From positions 2,751,350 to 2,815,349 of the forward strand of contig FO203512.1 of NCBI GenBank assembly GCA_000967895.1: 64,000 bases of DNA. The letters are read 5' to 3'. Below the pieces are notes generated by a model that ran no database searches, was not told the DNA's origin, and was given only the letters and a program-made list of their open reading frames with translations. The position numbers and the translations under genes were made by a program. This document shows positions 1 through 8,713 of this stretch, in pieces (the stretch's first letter is position 1; each line of letters opens with the position of its first letter). Source of the DNA: Oleispira antarctica RB-8 (lineage in GTDB: Bacteria > Pseudomonadota > Gammaproteobacteria > Pseudomonadales > Oceanobacteraceae).

Positions 1-1
1 G

Positions 2-439
2 ATTGAATACCTAAACAGTGAAATAGGTGTAATTCTAAACAAAGTACAATTAAGTGGAATATTTAGTGTTTACCATGTAGAAAAATTTAGAAACCATTTT
101 AAAAAATTAGTTAACATTGACTATAATTTAGTACTATTACACGGCGACCTTGGTCCTGATCACTTATATTTCCGGCATGATAAATTTGAAGGCATTATAG
201 ATCCTGGCCTATCCTTCCTAGGTCCAAAAGAATATGACTTAGCATACATGGCAATATATACAGATCCTCATTACTTCCATAAAATCGCATCGACTTATGG
301 ACCTTACTCGCAAGAACTTGTTGACAGTTTAATGCTACTAATATTATCACAAAAGATATTAAGACATTTTGAAAATGAAAAAGTTATTAATATCGAAAAA
401 TTTATTAATGTAATTAGCACATACAAATTATTAGATTAA
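2..439 (+). CDS. APH-family small-molecule kinase, C-terminal part
   Basis: The reading frame is open from the window edge, so the 5' part lies outside. The visible ~145 residues carry the kinase signatures of the aminoglycoside phosphotransferase/choline-kinase fold: a Brenner-type HGDLGPDH motif (catalytic Asp; the usual later Asn is replaced by His) and, about 15 residues on, IDPG followed by GPKEYDLAY, the metal-binding and helix segment of the family. It lies 13 bp before a nucleotide-sugar dehydrogenase on the same strand and is probably co-transcribed with it. A role in phosphorylating a sugar or amino alcohol for a surface glycan is inferred. An internal ATG at 248 is not the start, because the catalytic motif lies upstream of it. 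Confidence 0.75.
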   Translation: MEYLNSEIGVILNKVQLSGIFSVYHVEKFRNHFKKLVNIDYNLVLLHGDLGPDHLYFRHDKFEGIIDPGLSFLGPKEYDLAYMAIYTDPHYFHKIASTYGPYSQELVDSLMLLILSQKILRHFENEKVINIEKFINVISTYKLLD

Positions 440-452
440 AGAGAATTTTTAA

Positions 453-1709
453 ATGATTGTAGTAATTGGATTGGGCTATGTTGGATTACCTTTAGCCGTG
501 TTATTTAGTAAGCATTATAGTGTATGCGGTTTTGATTTAAATAAAGAAAGAATCACATCGTTAAATTACGGTGAAGATAAAATTAGTGGTATCAAAAAGG
601 ATCAACTAGTAAACAATGAACATTTAGTATTTACATCAAATCTTGAGAATATCCCAGCAGCTAAAGTGTTCATTATCACAGTTGAAACTCCTGTTGATAA
701 AGAAAATGTACCTGATTTAACTGCAATTAAAAAAGCGAGCATAATGATAGGGTCACTAATAAATAAAGAAGCCGTAGTTATTTATGAATCCACTGTATTT
801 CCAGGTACAACTGAAGATGTCTGCATTCCATTGCTTGAAAAACATTCTGGATTACAATTAAATAAAGATTTTTCTGTTGGTTATAGCCCTGAAAGAATAA
901 ATCCTGGCGATAAACTTAATAAGTTAGAATCAATAAAGAAGATCACATCTGGCTCTTCGCCTTCTTCTGCAAAATACATCAATGACTTATATAGTAGAAT
1001 AATTGATGCGGGGACTTATTCCGCTAGCAGCATAAAAGTAGCAGAAGCTGCCAAGATAACTGAAAATATTCAACGCGATACAAATATAGCTCTGATTAAT
1101 GAATTATCAATAATATATAATTTACTAGGTATTGATACGGAAGATGTACTATTAGCTGCTGAAACAAAATGGAATTTTCATTCATATCGGCCTGGACTCG
1201 TCGGTGGACATTGCATTGGTGTGGACCCTTATTACTTAGCATATAAAGCAAAACAATTAGGATATATTCCTGAACTAATCGATACAAGTCGTAAGCTTAA
1301 TAATGGAATGCCAAAGTTTATTTCATCTGAACTAATTAAAAAAATGGTAATAAATGACATCCCAATCCAAAGTTCTAAAGTTCTTATATTAGGATTTACG
1401 TTCAAGGAGGACTGTTCAGATATTCGAAATTCAAAAGTTCATGATCTAGTTGAAAGCTTAAGGGAATACAAATTGAAAGTAGATATCTACGACCCTATAG
1501 CAGATGCTATATGTGTGAAAGACGCCTATAATATAGTACTTATTGACGAGCCAAACTTTGACTTTTATGATGCCATAATACTGGCAGTAGGTCATAGTTT
1601 TTTTAAGTCATTAAGTATCGAAAAGATTCGTTCTTATGGTCGAAAGAACTGCATAGTTTATGATTTAAAGTATATTTATGACAAATCAGAAACTGACATA
1701 AGGCTTTAA
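453..1709 (+). CDS. UDP-sugar 6-dehydrogenase (TviB/WbpO-type)
   Basis: 418 residues, the usual length for NAD-dependent nucleotide-sugar dehydrogenases that oxidise C6 of a UDP-HexNAc to the uronic acid in two steps. The N-terminus is a Rossmann motif (IGLGYVGLPLA, residues ~4-15). The central domain has SPERINPGDK, and the catalytic-cysteine motif GGHCIGVDPYY puts Cys at 254. These variants are typical of the Vi/O-antigen group (TviB, WbpO) rather than UDP-glucose dehydrogenase, which is a family-level inference. Cytoplasmic supply of an acidic sugar for capsule or O-antigen is the expected role. A deacetylase gene follows 19 bp downstream. Confidence 0.88.
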   Translation: MIVVIGLGYVGLPLAVLFSKHYSVCGFDLNKERITSLNYGEDKISGIKKDQLVNNEHLVFTSNLENIPAAKVFIITVETPVDKENVPDLTAIKKASIMIGSLINKEAVVIYESTVFPGTTEDVCIPLLEKHSGLQLNKDFSVGYSPERINPGDKLNKLESIKKITSGSSPSSAKYINDLYSRIIDAGTYSASSIKVAEAAKITENIQRDTNIALINELSIIYNLLGIDTEDVLLAAETKWNFHSYRPGLVGGHCIGVDPYYLAYKAKQLGYIPELIDTSRKLNNGMPKFISSELIKKMVINDIPIQSSKVLILGFTFKEDCSDIRNSKVHDLVESLREYKLKVDIYDPIADAICVKDAYNIVLIDEPNFDFYDAIILAVGHSFFKSLSIEKIRSYGRKNCIVYDLKYIYDKSETDIRL

Positions 1710-1728
1710 AGGCTATAGGTATTTTTGT

Positions 1729-2439
1729 ATGAAAAATAATATTTCTGTTCTGCTATATCATCAGATTAGTGATCGTTTACCACCAGACTCAAATCCTGAT
1801 TGTTTTTGTCTAAAATCCAAGTTCATAGAACAATTAAACTTCATTAAAGAACATGACATCTCAGTCATTTCATTAGAGGATGCCGAGTTAAAATTAAATA
1901 ACCCGTTAAATAAACCCCACCATAAATCAGTTGTTTTGACATTTGATGATGCTGATATTGGATTTTACGATATTGTCATGCCTATACTATCAGATTATGG
2001 ATACACAGCTAATCTATTCGTACCGAGCGCCTTTGTGGGGAAGAAAAGTGAATGGTCTGTACACATAGGTTCTCACGCACCTATTATGGATAAAAATCAG
2101 ATAAGAGAGGCTTATGATCAAAGAATCCATATAGGCTCCCACTCTCACAGTCATTCTAAAATGAATAAGATCTCGCCTAATAACTTATACAAAGAGATAA
2201 ATACGAGTAAAATTTTATTGGAAGATATAATCAGTGATGCTGTAAACGAGTTTTCATACCCACATGGCGTATATAACAATGACGTTATTAACTTATTACG
2301 TAGTGCAGGATATAAAAGAGCTGTTACCTGCAATGCAGAAATATATCGGAATCCCAGAGATAACTTTGAGATTCCAAGAAACTACATTACATCAGAAGAT
2401 TCGATAATCGACTTTAGAGCTATTCTTTTGAGAGAATAG
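1729..2439 (+). CDS. polysaccharide deacetylase (NodB-like)
   Basis: 236 residues with the NodB homology-domain motifs in order: TFDDA (residues ~71-75, metal and catalytic Asp pair; the canonical last residue is Gly), the histidine motif GSHSHSHS (~136-143) and YPHG (~178-181), then a C-terminal RSAGYKRAVT segment. No signal peptide is visible, so it may be cytoplasmic and act on a lipid-linked or nucleotide-linked sugar. It follows the UDP-sugar dehydrogenase on the same strand. Its last 20 bp overlap the 3' end of the convergent glycosyltransferase gene, so no terminator separates them. Confidence 0.85.
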   Translation: MKNNISVLLYHQISDRLPPDSNPDCFCLKSKFIEQLNFIKEHDISVISLEDAELKLNNPLNKPHHKSVVLTFDDADIGFYDIVMPILSDYGYTANLFVPSAFVGKKSEWSVHIGSHAPIMDKNQIREAYDQRIHIGSHSHSHSKMNKISPNNLYKEINTSKILLEDIISDAVNEFSYPHGVYNNDVINLLRSAGYKRAVTCNAEIYRNPRDNFEIPRNYITSEDSIIDFRAILLRE

Positions 2440-3583
2440 TTTTGATTATTTTCTGAGTATTTGACTTCCCTTCAATACATATTTTTAGTGGTAAAGGTTG
2501 CTCTATACCATTTAAAGATTCAATTATTTTATCCCTTAAACTTTTACCTTCTAATTCATTAGGGCTTAATACCTTTATGTAGCCTGACTCCAAAAAGTAT
2601 TGAATTCTTGAATCCTGTTCTAAATTATCATTAGCAAATTCTCTATTGTAAACAAGAACAGGGATCTTCGAGATAACGGCTTCTAATAAGGAATTATATC
2701 CACCCATACATATAATCAAAGATGCCTTAGCTAATGATAGCTGATAGTTTTTTTGGTTAAATTCAGATATTTTTAAAGAACTAATATGATCATATTTACT
2801 ATCAAACTGCCATTCACCCTGAAATGCCCCCTTGAAAATTTCAAGATCATGCGGTATTTCTTGGAATAGTTTTTGATGCTCATTTATAAGGCTAGTCAAT
2901 AACTCTTGACCCAATCTCCCCCCGCCTATTGACGCCATTATTAACGGTCGCGTAGAAGAGGTTCTCTTTTCATATTTAATATTTTGTACTATGTAACCTG
3001 TATATGAAATTGGCACCCTAAGATTTGATTGATCTTGAAATGGTACCATTTCCTTATCGCTATGAATTAATACGTGGTCAAAGTATCTCTCTAATATTTC
3101 AAATACTTTAGAATCCTTAATTTCACTATCCAGAATATCTCTGACGCTTGATACTATCTTACAATTTTCATTTATTGATTTTGCATCGCTAATTAGATTA
3201 ATTACCTCTTTTTCAAATAATAAGCCAAACGGAAAATGCTCAGTAATAATTAGATCAGGCCTGACATCATTTAAAACATCATTAATAATACTATTTCGTC
3301 TGGCGAAACAATCATCAAGAGTTGTTAATGTATCAACGGGTATAAGGTCTTGAGATGTTTCTTTTTTATAAATAGCAGGTAATTGAATCCAAGTAACATT
3401 TTCTGGAAGTTCATAATTCGGTACCTTTTCACCGCCATTTATCACAGTCACGTCAAATACATCACATAAAGCTAAAGCCAATTGACAGGTACGTACCAAA
3501 TGACCGATACCGTATACATATTGGCAATGGATAACAATTTTGTGTTTTTTTGATAGTGTATTAGTATTGGAAATTTGTATCAA
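2420..3583 (-). CDS. MurG-like glycosyltransferase (COG4671-type)
   Basis: 387 residues with a two-domain GT-B layout. The N-terminus has a beta-strand/glycine turn (YVYGIGHLVRT) as in MurG-related enzymes that bind a lipid or glycan acceptor. The C-terminal half has ASIGGGRLGQE and the donor-binding MGGYNSLLEA stretch followed by IPVLVYNR. It is the last gene of a minus-strand operon and overlaps the hydroxyacid dehydrogenase gene by 23 bp. The likely job is transfer of the sugar made by this cluster. The substrate cannot be read from sequence, and a non-sugar nucleotide transfer is not excluded. Confidence 0.72.
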   Translation of the reverse strand: MIQISNTNTLSKKHKIVIHCQYVYGIGHLVRTCQLALALCDVFDVTVINGGEKVPNYELPENVTWIQLPAIYKKETSQDLIPVDTLTTLDDCFARRNSIINDVLNDVRPDLIITEHFPFGLLFEKEVINLISDAKSINENCKIVSSVRDILDSEIKDSKVFEILERYFDHVLIHSDKEMVPFQDQSNLRVPISYTGYIVQNIKYEKRTSSTRPLIMASIGGGRLGQELLTSLINEHQKLFQEIPHDLEIFKGAFQGEWQFDSKYDHISSLKISEFNQKNYQLSLAKASLIICMGGYNSLLEAVISKIPVLVYNREFANDNLEQDSRIQYFLESGYIKVLSPNELEGKSLRDKIIESLNGIEQPLPLKICIEGKSNTQKIIKTILSKE

Positions 3584-4520
3584 TGCGAGTTCCTAATTCT
3601 ATATTTTTAGAATAATAATTTGTTATGATTTTAGTAGCATAGCTTGCTTGTTCATTAGCATTAAGATTTCCCGCTACGTGAGGTGTAACCACTATTCGAT
3701 CGTCACGCCAAAACGGATGTATTTCTGGTAATGGCTCTTCTCTGAAGACATCAAGTAATGCTCCACTTATCTGCTTATCTTTAATTGCGCCAAGTAAGTC
3801 ATCATCAACCACATGCTCACCTCTGCCAATATTAATTACATACGAACCTTCATTTAGCTTATATAGTAAATCATGGTTAATTATATTTTCTGTCTTTTTC
3901 GTTAAAGGCAAGCAACATATAAGAATTGAACATTCACTTAAAAATCTGTCAAATTCACTGTCTCCAATATAAATATCACATAATCCCTCATGTTTTATTT
4001 TATTTCTTGCCCATCCAAATACTTTAAAATTAAGATTTATTAATTTATTCATAGAGGCCATTCCAATTTTACCAACACCCATTATTCCAACAACAGGTTT
4101 ATCAGGTCGTACTCTCTCCTTATTCCACTTAGCCGTTGTATTATTGCTAATATAGTTTTTAAAATTAAAATGTACATTTAAAACATTTAAAACTACATAA
4201 TTTGAGACTCTATCAATTAAATATGGGTCTACAAGTCGATGTATTTGAAAGCTATAATTTTTTTTAGTCAACTTAGAAATAATATTATCGACCCCACTTC
4301 CACAAACAAGCAGTAAATCTAAATTTTCAAACTTTTCATCGAACTTACTAGTTTCCAACCAAATTATTGCGATTTTCACGAGAGCGCTATTTAAGTTTAC
4401 ATTCTCGTTCCAAACAACAATATCAAAACCAGCCAATTTTGACTTAAGTACATTATAAAAATCACTTACATTGAGTATATCAGGGTGAATAGCGACTATA
4501 GGTTTTTTCAATTTTTTCAC
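3561..4520 (-). CDS. D-2-hydroxyacid dehydrogenase, NAD(P)-dependent
   Basis: 319 residues. The NAD-binding fingerprint GIMGVGKIGMA (~146-156) is followed by FGWAR, then INIGRGEHVVDDDLL (substrate-binding Arg) and LDVFREEPLP (catalytic Glu), with the His of TPHVAGN near the C-terminus. This full set of catalytic parts places it with the glyoxylate/hydroxypyruvate reductase (GhrA-like) branch of PF02826. It overlaps neighbours on both sides (23 bp downstream, 4 bp with the Gfo/Idh gene), which implies translational coupling. In this cluster it may reduce or oxidise a sugar-acid intermediate, an inference from context. Confidence 0.82.
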   Translation of the reverse strand: MKKLKKPIVAIHPDILNVSDFYNVLKSKLAGFDIVVWNENVNLNSALVKIAIIWLETSKFDEKFENLDLLLVCGSGVDNIISKLTKKNYSFQIHRLVDPYLIDRVSNYVVLNVLNVHFNFKNYISNNTTAKWNKERVRPDKPVVGIMGVGKIGMASMNKLINLNFKVFGWARNKIKHEGLCDIYIGDSEFDRFLSECSILICCLPLTKKTENIINHDLLYKLNEGSYVINIGRGEHVVDDDLLGAIKDKQISGALLDVFREEPLPEIHPFWRDDRIVVTPHVAGNLNANEQASYATKIITNYYSKNIELGTRIDTNFQY

Positions 4521-6010
4521 TCAAAAATTTTAGTTTTAACAATGCAGTCCTCAGACTGCGTGCGTTTGATATGAGATTGATAAATTGAGCTCATAATTTG
4601 CACAGAAAATAAGTGTTCATCTAAATGCGACTTAATATCCTCTCGGCTTAAAGTGCCATTAATATAGCTAATAAAGTCACGTACAACCTTATATTTAACT
4701 GATTCTGTCAGAACTTCTTTAGTCGTTCCTTGCTCCATTTGTTTTAAAATATCATTGATATTATAAAACTCCATACTTTTTTTAGTGGATGCTATAAGAG
4801 GATTCCGATACACAATTATATCAAAGTGATTATTCCCCCCTAAATCACCATCTAAACAAGTCATTCCATCATGATTATCATTAGATTGATAAGAGTGTAT
4901 TTGGACATTCTGAAAAGGACCTTGTTGAATATTATATGATTCATGCTTGACTCGCCCATTACCTTTGTATAAATCAGTACCAGGCTGAACCCACGTTCTC
5001 ATAGAAAATCCATTATGAATTAAATTGATAGAAAAATTTGCAACATTTATATTTTCTTTCTTTAGAGTAATAATTGACGATAAATCTAACTCACCATAAT
5101 TAGAAAAATCTTTAATTTCGTTTTCCGTAGGCCAAATATTAGTATTTCCATTATCTATTTCAGGTAATATATTCTTATAATCCTCCTCACCCACTTGCTT
5201 TATGAACCCATCAGGCTGGACAAAGGAACTTACAACCTCCATAGAATCAGCACATTTCATATTGCTAATCGAAGATGAATATAAGCAATTAATAATATCG
5301 AATATATGGTAACCGCTGTGAGACGCTTTTCCATAACCCGTACAGTACGGATGATATTTTTGTGAGACTATTTCATTTGGAAATCGCCACTGCCCATCAC
5401 AATGGTATGCTTGAATACTTGTAATTGGACAATTGGTGATATTCGAAACTTCTTTTATTAGATTAATAGCAAATCGAAAACCTGGATGAAATCGCCTCTG
5501 TGTATTAACAATAAAAACATTATTTCCACAACTACTGTTGTATCGCTCTAAGAGATATTCATAATCTGCTAATATTAATTTAGCGCTATCAATGCAAGTA
5601 ACTACATTCTCTCTTGTAGTTATAGGCTTATCCATTAGGATATTAATCCCTGCATCCAGCATAAAGCTTGCGTAGGGTTTATGTACTAAAGGTTCCGTCG
5701 CTATTATTACTCCGTTAATATTATTACTTTCTATGTAATCTGTTAAATAATCCTCTAGATCAGTAGGTAAAGAGTTTTTAAAGCTCTCAATAAATAGTAA
5801 CTCTGGTGCAATTGAGAACTTCTCTAATCTATTAAAAACCTCCTCCTTTTTACTTTCAAGCTCAATAATTAGACATAAATTAGCTTTACCTTCTTGCTCT
5901 AACTGTTTCAATATAGGTAAATATATTCTATTCGCGTGAGGTCCACAGCCAATTAATATTATATTAGCAATTGTTTCTTTCATGACAACTTCTTTATTTA
6001 TATTCGACAT
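4517..6010 (-). CDS. Gfo/Idh/MocA-family oxidoreductase
   Basis: Up to 497 residues. A Rossmann start (ILIGCGPHANRIYLP) is followed by the family's conserved EPL and DKPITT stretch, where the Lys of the E(K)P region is seen as MDKPIT. The C-terminal alpha/beta dimer domain is longer than usual. The first ATG overlaps the upstream stop as TAATG. A second ATG ten codons in has a better Shine-Dalgarno (AAAGAAG, five bases upstream), so the protein may begin at 5983. It probably uses NAD(P) to oxidise or epimerise a sugar hydroxyl. The substrate is not predictable. Confidence 0.75.
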   Translation of the reverse strand: MSNINKEVVMKETIANIILIGCGPHANRIYLPILKQLEQEGKANLCLIIELESKKEEVFNRLEKFSIAPELLFIESFKNSLPTDLEDYLTDYIESNNINGVIIATEPLVHKPYASFMLDAGINILMDKPITTRENVVTCIDSAKLILADYEYLLERYNSSCGNNVFIVNTQRRFHPGFRFAINLIKEVSNITNCPITSIQAYHCDGQWRFPNEIVSQKYHPYCTGYGKASHSGYHIFDIINCLYSSSISNMKCADSMEVVSSFVQPDGFIKQVGEEDYKNILPEIDNGNTNIWPTENEIKDFSNYGELDLSSIITLKKENINVANFSINLIHNGFSMRTWVQPGTDLYKGNGRVKHESYNIQQGPFQNVQIHSYQSNDNHDGMTCLDGDLGGNNHFDIIVYRNPLIASTKKSMEFYNINDILKQMEQGTTKEVLTESVKYKVVRDFISYINGTLSREDIKSHLDEHLFSVQIMSSIYQSHIKRTQSEDCIVKTKIFE

Positions 6011-6885
6011 TATCGTATTGGTTTTGATCCAGCTATACTAATTCGCTTCAGAACCCTACTAATTTCACCATCAAAACTGGTTCTATAATGACTTGTTGAT
6101 TGGTTATCCCACACAACTAAATCATCTTTTTCCCACGAGTGTGAATATTCACAATTTATAGAATTTATATGACTAACTAAATGGTGGTGTAATAATGACC
6201 CAGTTTGAAAATTAAGGTCTTTGAATTCCATCTCGTATGCTTCATGTAGATATAATATTTTATCACCGGTAGTTGAGTGACTTCTAACCAAGGGGTGTGG
6301 AAATGTATTTCCTGGAGGCACTGTTTTTAAAATATCAATATACTTCGACCTAACTTCGCCAAATGGCCTAAAAAAAGGATTAAAAGTAATTATATCGATA
6401 TCTGCTATCCTTTCTTTCATTTGTTTTGGTAAAAGCTGATATGCAGCCACCATATCAGTCCATAGTGTGTCAGGAGCACCCTCATCAATCTCTATCGCAT
6501 AAAGCATCGATACCGAAGAAGGCTTTTCTAGCCACTGATGATCTGAGTGCCTAAATACTTCTTGATGCCCAAGATACGCTTGCTTATATTTTTCTGTATT
6601 ATTGCCAATATAAACAATCGGAGAAGTTTTTTTATCACTCCCTAGTGCTGGGTTATGTTTACCTGTTGTGAATAATTCACCAAAATAAGTACTAAATCTT
6701 ATCAACTCTTCATCACTTAGAGCTTGCTTCTTAAATATCAATATTTTGTATCTATGGAGCAAGTCCTTTAAAGCAGCACTTGCTTCCGTATTAATTATTT
6801 TTGTCACATTAAAATCATTTACTATTGCACCAAAGTCGTTAGGCAATACTATTAAATTACTCTCAAGCTGTTCATATTCATTCAT
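6010..6885 (-). CDS. TauD/TfdA-family Fe(II)/2-oxoglutarate dioxygenase
   Basis: 291 residues. The iron triad reads as HSD (in FRHSDHQW, residues ~113-120) and a distal His in TSHYRTSF. The 2-oxoglutarate-binding Arg lies in the C-terminal SRVLKRISI stretch, and DLVVWDNQSTSH is the typical C-terminal strand of taurine-dioxygenase-like enzymes. It is tightly packed with its neighbours (1-nt overlap downstream, 7 bp gap upstream). Hydroxylation or oxidative cleavage of a small substrate is expected. Such enzymes are unusual in ordinary O-antigen loci, which hints at a modified building block or a natural product. Confidence 0.85.
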   Translation of the reverse strand: MNEYEQLESNLIVLPNDFGAIVNDFNVTKIINTEASAALKDLLHRYKILIFKKQALSDEELIRFSTYFGELFTTGKHNPALGSDKKTSPIVYIGNNTEKYKQAYLGHQEVFRHSDHQWLEKPSSVSMLYAIEIDEGAPDTLWTDMVAAYQLLPKQMKERIADIDIITFNPFFRPFGEVRSKYIDILKTVPPGNTFPHPLVRSHSTTGDKILYLHEAYEMEFKDLNFQTGSLLHHHLVSHINSINCEYSHSWEKDDLVVWDNQSTSHYRTSFDGEISRVLKRISIAGSKPIR

Positions 6886-6892
6886 AATTTAT

Positions 6893-7483
6893 CTATCTAT
6901 AATCGTGTGAAAAAGTCTCTATTTTTTCAAGTAGCACATTTTTACTTATAGTTTTTATTTTCTTAAGAACCACCAATGTATCAATTGATTTAATAACTTT
7001 AGTGAATTTTAATATTTCACTATAAAAAGATCGATTATTAAAATCATGAATCACGATTAAAGCATCATCAGACGCATATAGCAGTGCGTTTAAAGCACAA
7101 GCTACCCTAAAACGTCCATCAATTAAAATACAGTCGACATTGGAAAGGTCGGGATACGCTTCCCATACTTTCCCCCAATAATTTGGCCACTTACTTATAG
7201 AGCACTTATCTACTGGGTAACCCCATTCTTTTGTCGGTCCAATATCAGCAAAAAAGAAATTTATTTCAGTCGATAAGTTAATGTGATTTACCTGATCAGA
7301 AATCTTCTCTATCCACTCCCTATCTGACTCAACAGATATCAACTTTGTAACTGAACACTCAACTGCTAAAATACTACTGCCTCCTGAACCGAACTCTAGA
7401 ACAAATTCAGACTCTCTTAGAATGCTACTAAACAGTTCAATTTCTAGATCACTCATTTCGATGTGATATTTCCTAGCTGCCAT
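6893..7483 (-). CDS. class I SAM methyltransferase-like protein
   Basis: 196 residues. LEFGSGGSSILA (~29-40) is a glycine-rich motif I, followed by an acidic residue at the end of strand 2 (SVESDREW) and CILIDGRFRVACA (~118-130), which resembles motif post-I of O-methyltransferase-like folds. The family often annotated this way includes glycan-cluster proteins of unproven activity, so methyl transfer is inferred. No clear Shine-Dalgarno precedes the chosen ATG, and a later Met at residue 10 is possible. It sits 42 bp after the radical SAM gene in the minus-strand operon. Confidence 0.6.
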   Translation of the reverse strand: MAARKYHIEMSDLEIELFSSILRESEFVLEFGSGGSSILAVECSVTKLISVESDREWIEKISDQVNHINLSTEINFFFADIGPTKEWGYPVDKCSISKWPNYWGKVWEAYPDLSNVDCILIDGRFRVACALNALLYASDDALIVIHDFNNRSFYSEILKFTKVIKSIDTLVVLKKIKTISKNVLLEKIETFSHDYR

Positions 7484-7525
7484 AAGGTGCTCAACTTTAG
7501 ATAAGGGTTTATTACATCTAACAAC

Positions 7526-8443
7526 TTATTGAGTCACAATTTTATGTGCAATTAGATTACGCGTATATTTTGATTCCTTTAACAACTTATCATTCGAGTG
7601 TGATTCAATCTCGTACACAGGATAGTCTTTTTTATTAGCTGTCATATAACATGAATCGGCACAAATTGTTTCAAGAAACTGCTGCGGTAATGTTTCCTTC
7701 CAATTACGTAATGTTTCAATAAGGTTTGGGTTATCTACAGTCCATCCGGCATCTATAAACTTCTCTTTAAGAGTAATATCATTAAGATTATGCATAATCG
7801 CCCACGTATTACAGCAAGGATAAATTACCGGGTGCTTATATGTGAGCGTACTAAGAAAGTGATTACAAGCTAACCCTTGCTCGGCAGTTCCATTACCATG
7901 CCTTATTATTGACTTGGTATTCCTATGCTCATGTATTGATTCTAGAATTACTTCGCCTTTATAGTTAACCTTTAGATATTCTAAACACATATCTATCACT
8001 TCTTTATTTATCCCATGCTCGGCCAAGACGATGTATTCGAGCTGATTCAGTGATGATAAAGGTATTTCCGTGATGTTATACCCTGTCGTTTTCATACCAA
8101 TACGACGACCGCTTCTAGTTAACAATTCAAACATTTCAGCTAGTTGCTTAGGGGGTAACAATGTCACTTCGCCGCCTTGTAATGTATGAATATTTCCTTC
8201 GCCATAACCCTTAAATGCCTCGCAAAAAAGTTCTATTTCTGATGTTTTCGCGGTGAAATTCTTTGTTCTTAATACATGCTCACTAGAAATTTTTATTGGT
8301 AAATCACAACCCACATCACAATGATTACAATTTAAATTACACACGTTAGTTGTAACAATCCTTACTTTCACTTCTTCTGTTATGCCAAATAACTTTTCAA
8401 AGGTAATGCCATTTATCATTGTGTGTTCCATGTTTGTTATCAT
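7526..8443 (-). CDS. radical SAM protein
   Basis: 305 residues. The 4Fe-4S/SAM motif CNLNCNHC (CX3CX2C) begins at about residue 35, followed by a LQGGEVTL segment matching the GGE motif that contacts the SAM amino group. Several further cysteines (CNHF, CCNTW, CADSC) could ligate an auxiliary cluster, as in SPASM/twitch proteins, but this is uncertain. An AAAGAAG Shine-Dalgarno just upstream supports the start at 8443. It is the first gene of the six-gene minus-strand operon, so its product probably performs the key radical step on the pathway's substrate. Confidence 0.82.
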   Translation of the reverse strand: MITNMEHTMINGITFEKLFGITEEVKVRIVTTNVCNLNCNHCDVGCDLPIKISSEHVLRTKNFTAKTSEIELFCEAFKGYGEGNIHTLQGGEVTLLPPKQLAEMFELLTRSGRRIGMKTTGYNITEIPLSSLNQLEYIVLAEHGINKEVIDMCLEYLKVNYKGEVILESIHEHRNTKSIIRHGNGTAEQGLACNHFLSTLTYKHPVIYPCCNTWAIMHNLNDITLKEKFIDAGWTVDNPNLIETLRNWKETLPQQFLETICADSCYMTANKKDYPVYEIESHSNDKLLKESKYTRNLIAHKIVTQ

Positions 8444-8475
8444 TAATCTTCTTTAGAGCATTCTGCCGTGGTCAT

Positions 8476-8503
8476 TATGCTGAAATCATTCACCTTCAGC
8501 ATA
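8476..8503. promoter_or_regulatory. inverted repeat upstream of the radical SAM operon
   Basis: A perfect 9-bp inverted repeat, TATGCTGAA / TTCAGCATA, with a 10-nt spacer lies about 35 bp upstream of the radical SAM start, in the 261-bp gap between that gene and the RtcR-like gene. There is no T tract, so an operator or leader hairpin is more likely than a terminator. Nothing else recognisable is in this gap apart from the terminator-like repeat next to 8705. Confidence 0.3.
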
Positions 8504-8683
8504 TGTATGAGCTTCATATAACCAAAATATAATTTCAATTTCTCACGTAGTAATCACGGCCAATCAAACTATATGTTTCTTTAATGTAAACAGATTCATT
8601 TTAACCGATTTGATACTGGATAAATTGAGGGTGCTACCAGCCTCAATAGTTTTACTACAATTTATTCATCAAAATATAAGTGT

Positions 8684-8713
8684 ATTAGCTAAAGCTGTGC
8701 CAATTTAGCTAAT
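8684..8713 (-). terminator. hairpin at the 3' end of the RtcR-like gene
   Basis: A perfect 10-bp inverted repeat (ATTAGCTAAA / TTTAGCTAAT) with a 10-nt loop overlaps the stop codon of the RtcR-like gene. In the minus direction it is followed by A/T-rich sequence without a clean U tract, so it is only a plausible intrinsic terminator. Confidence 0.4.
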
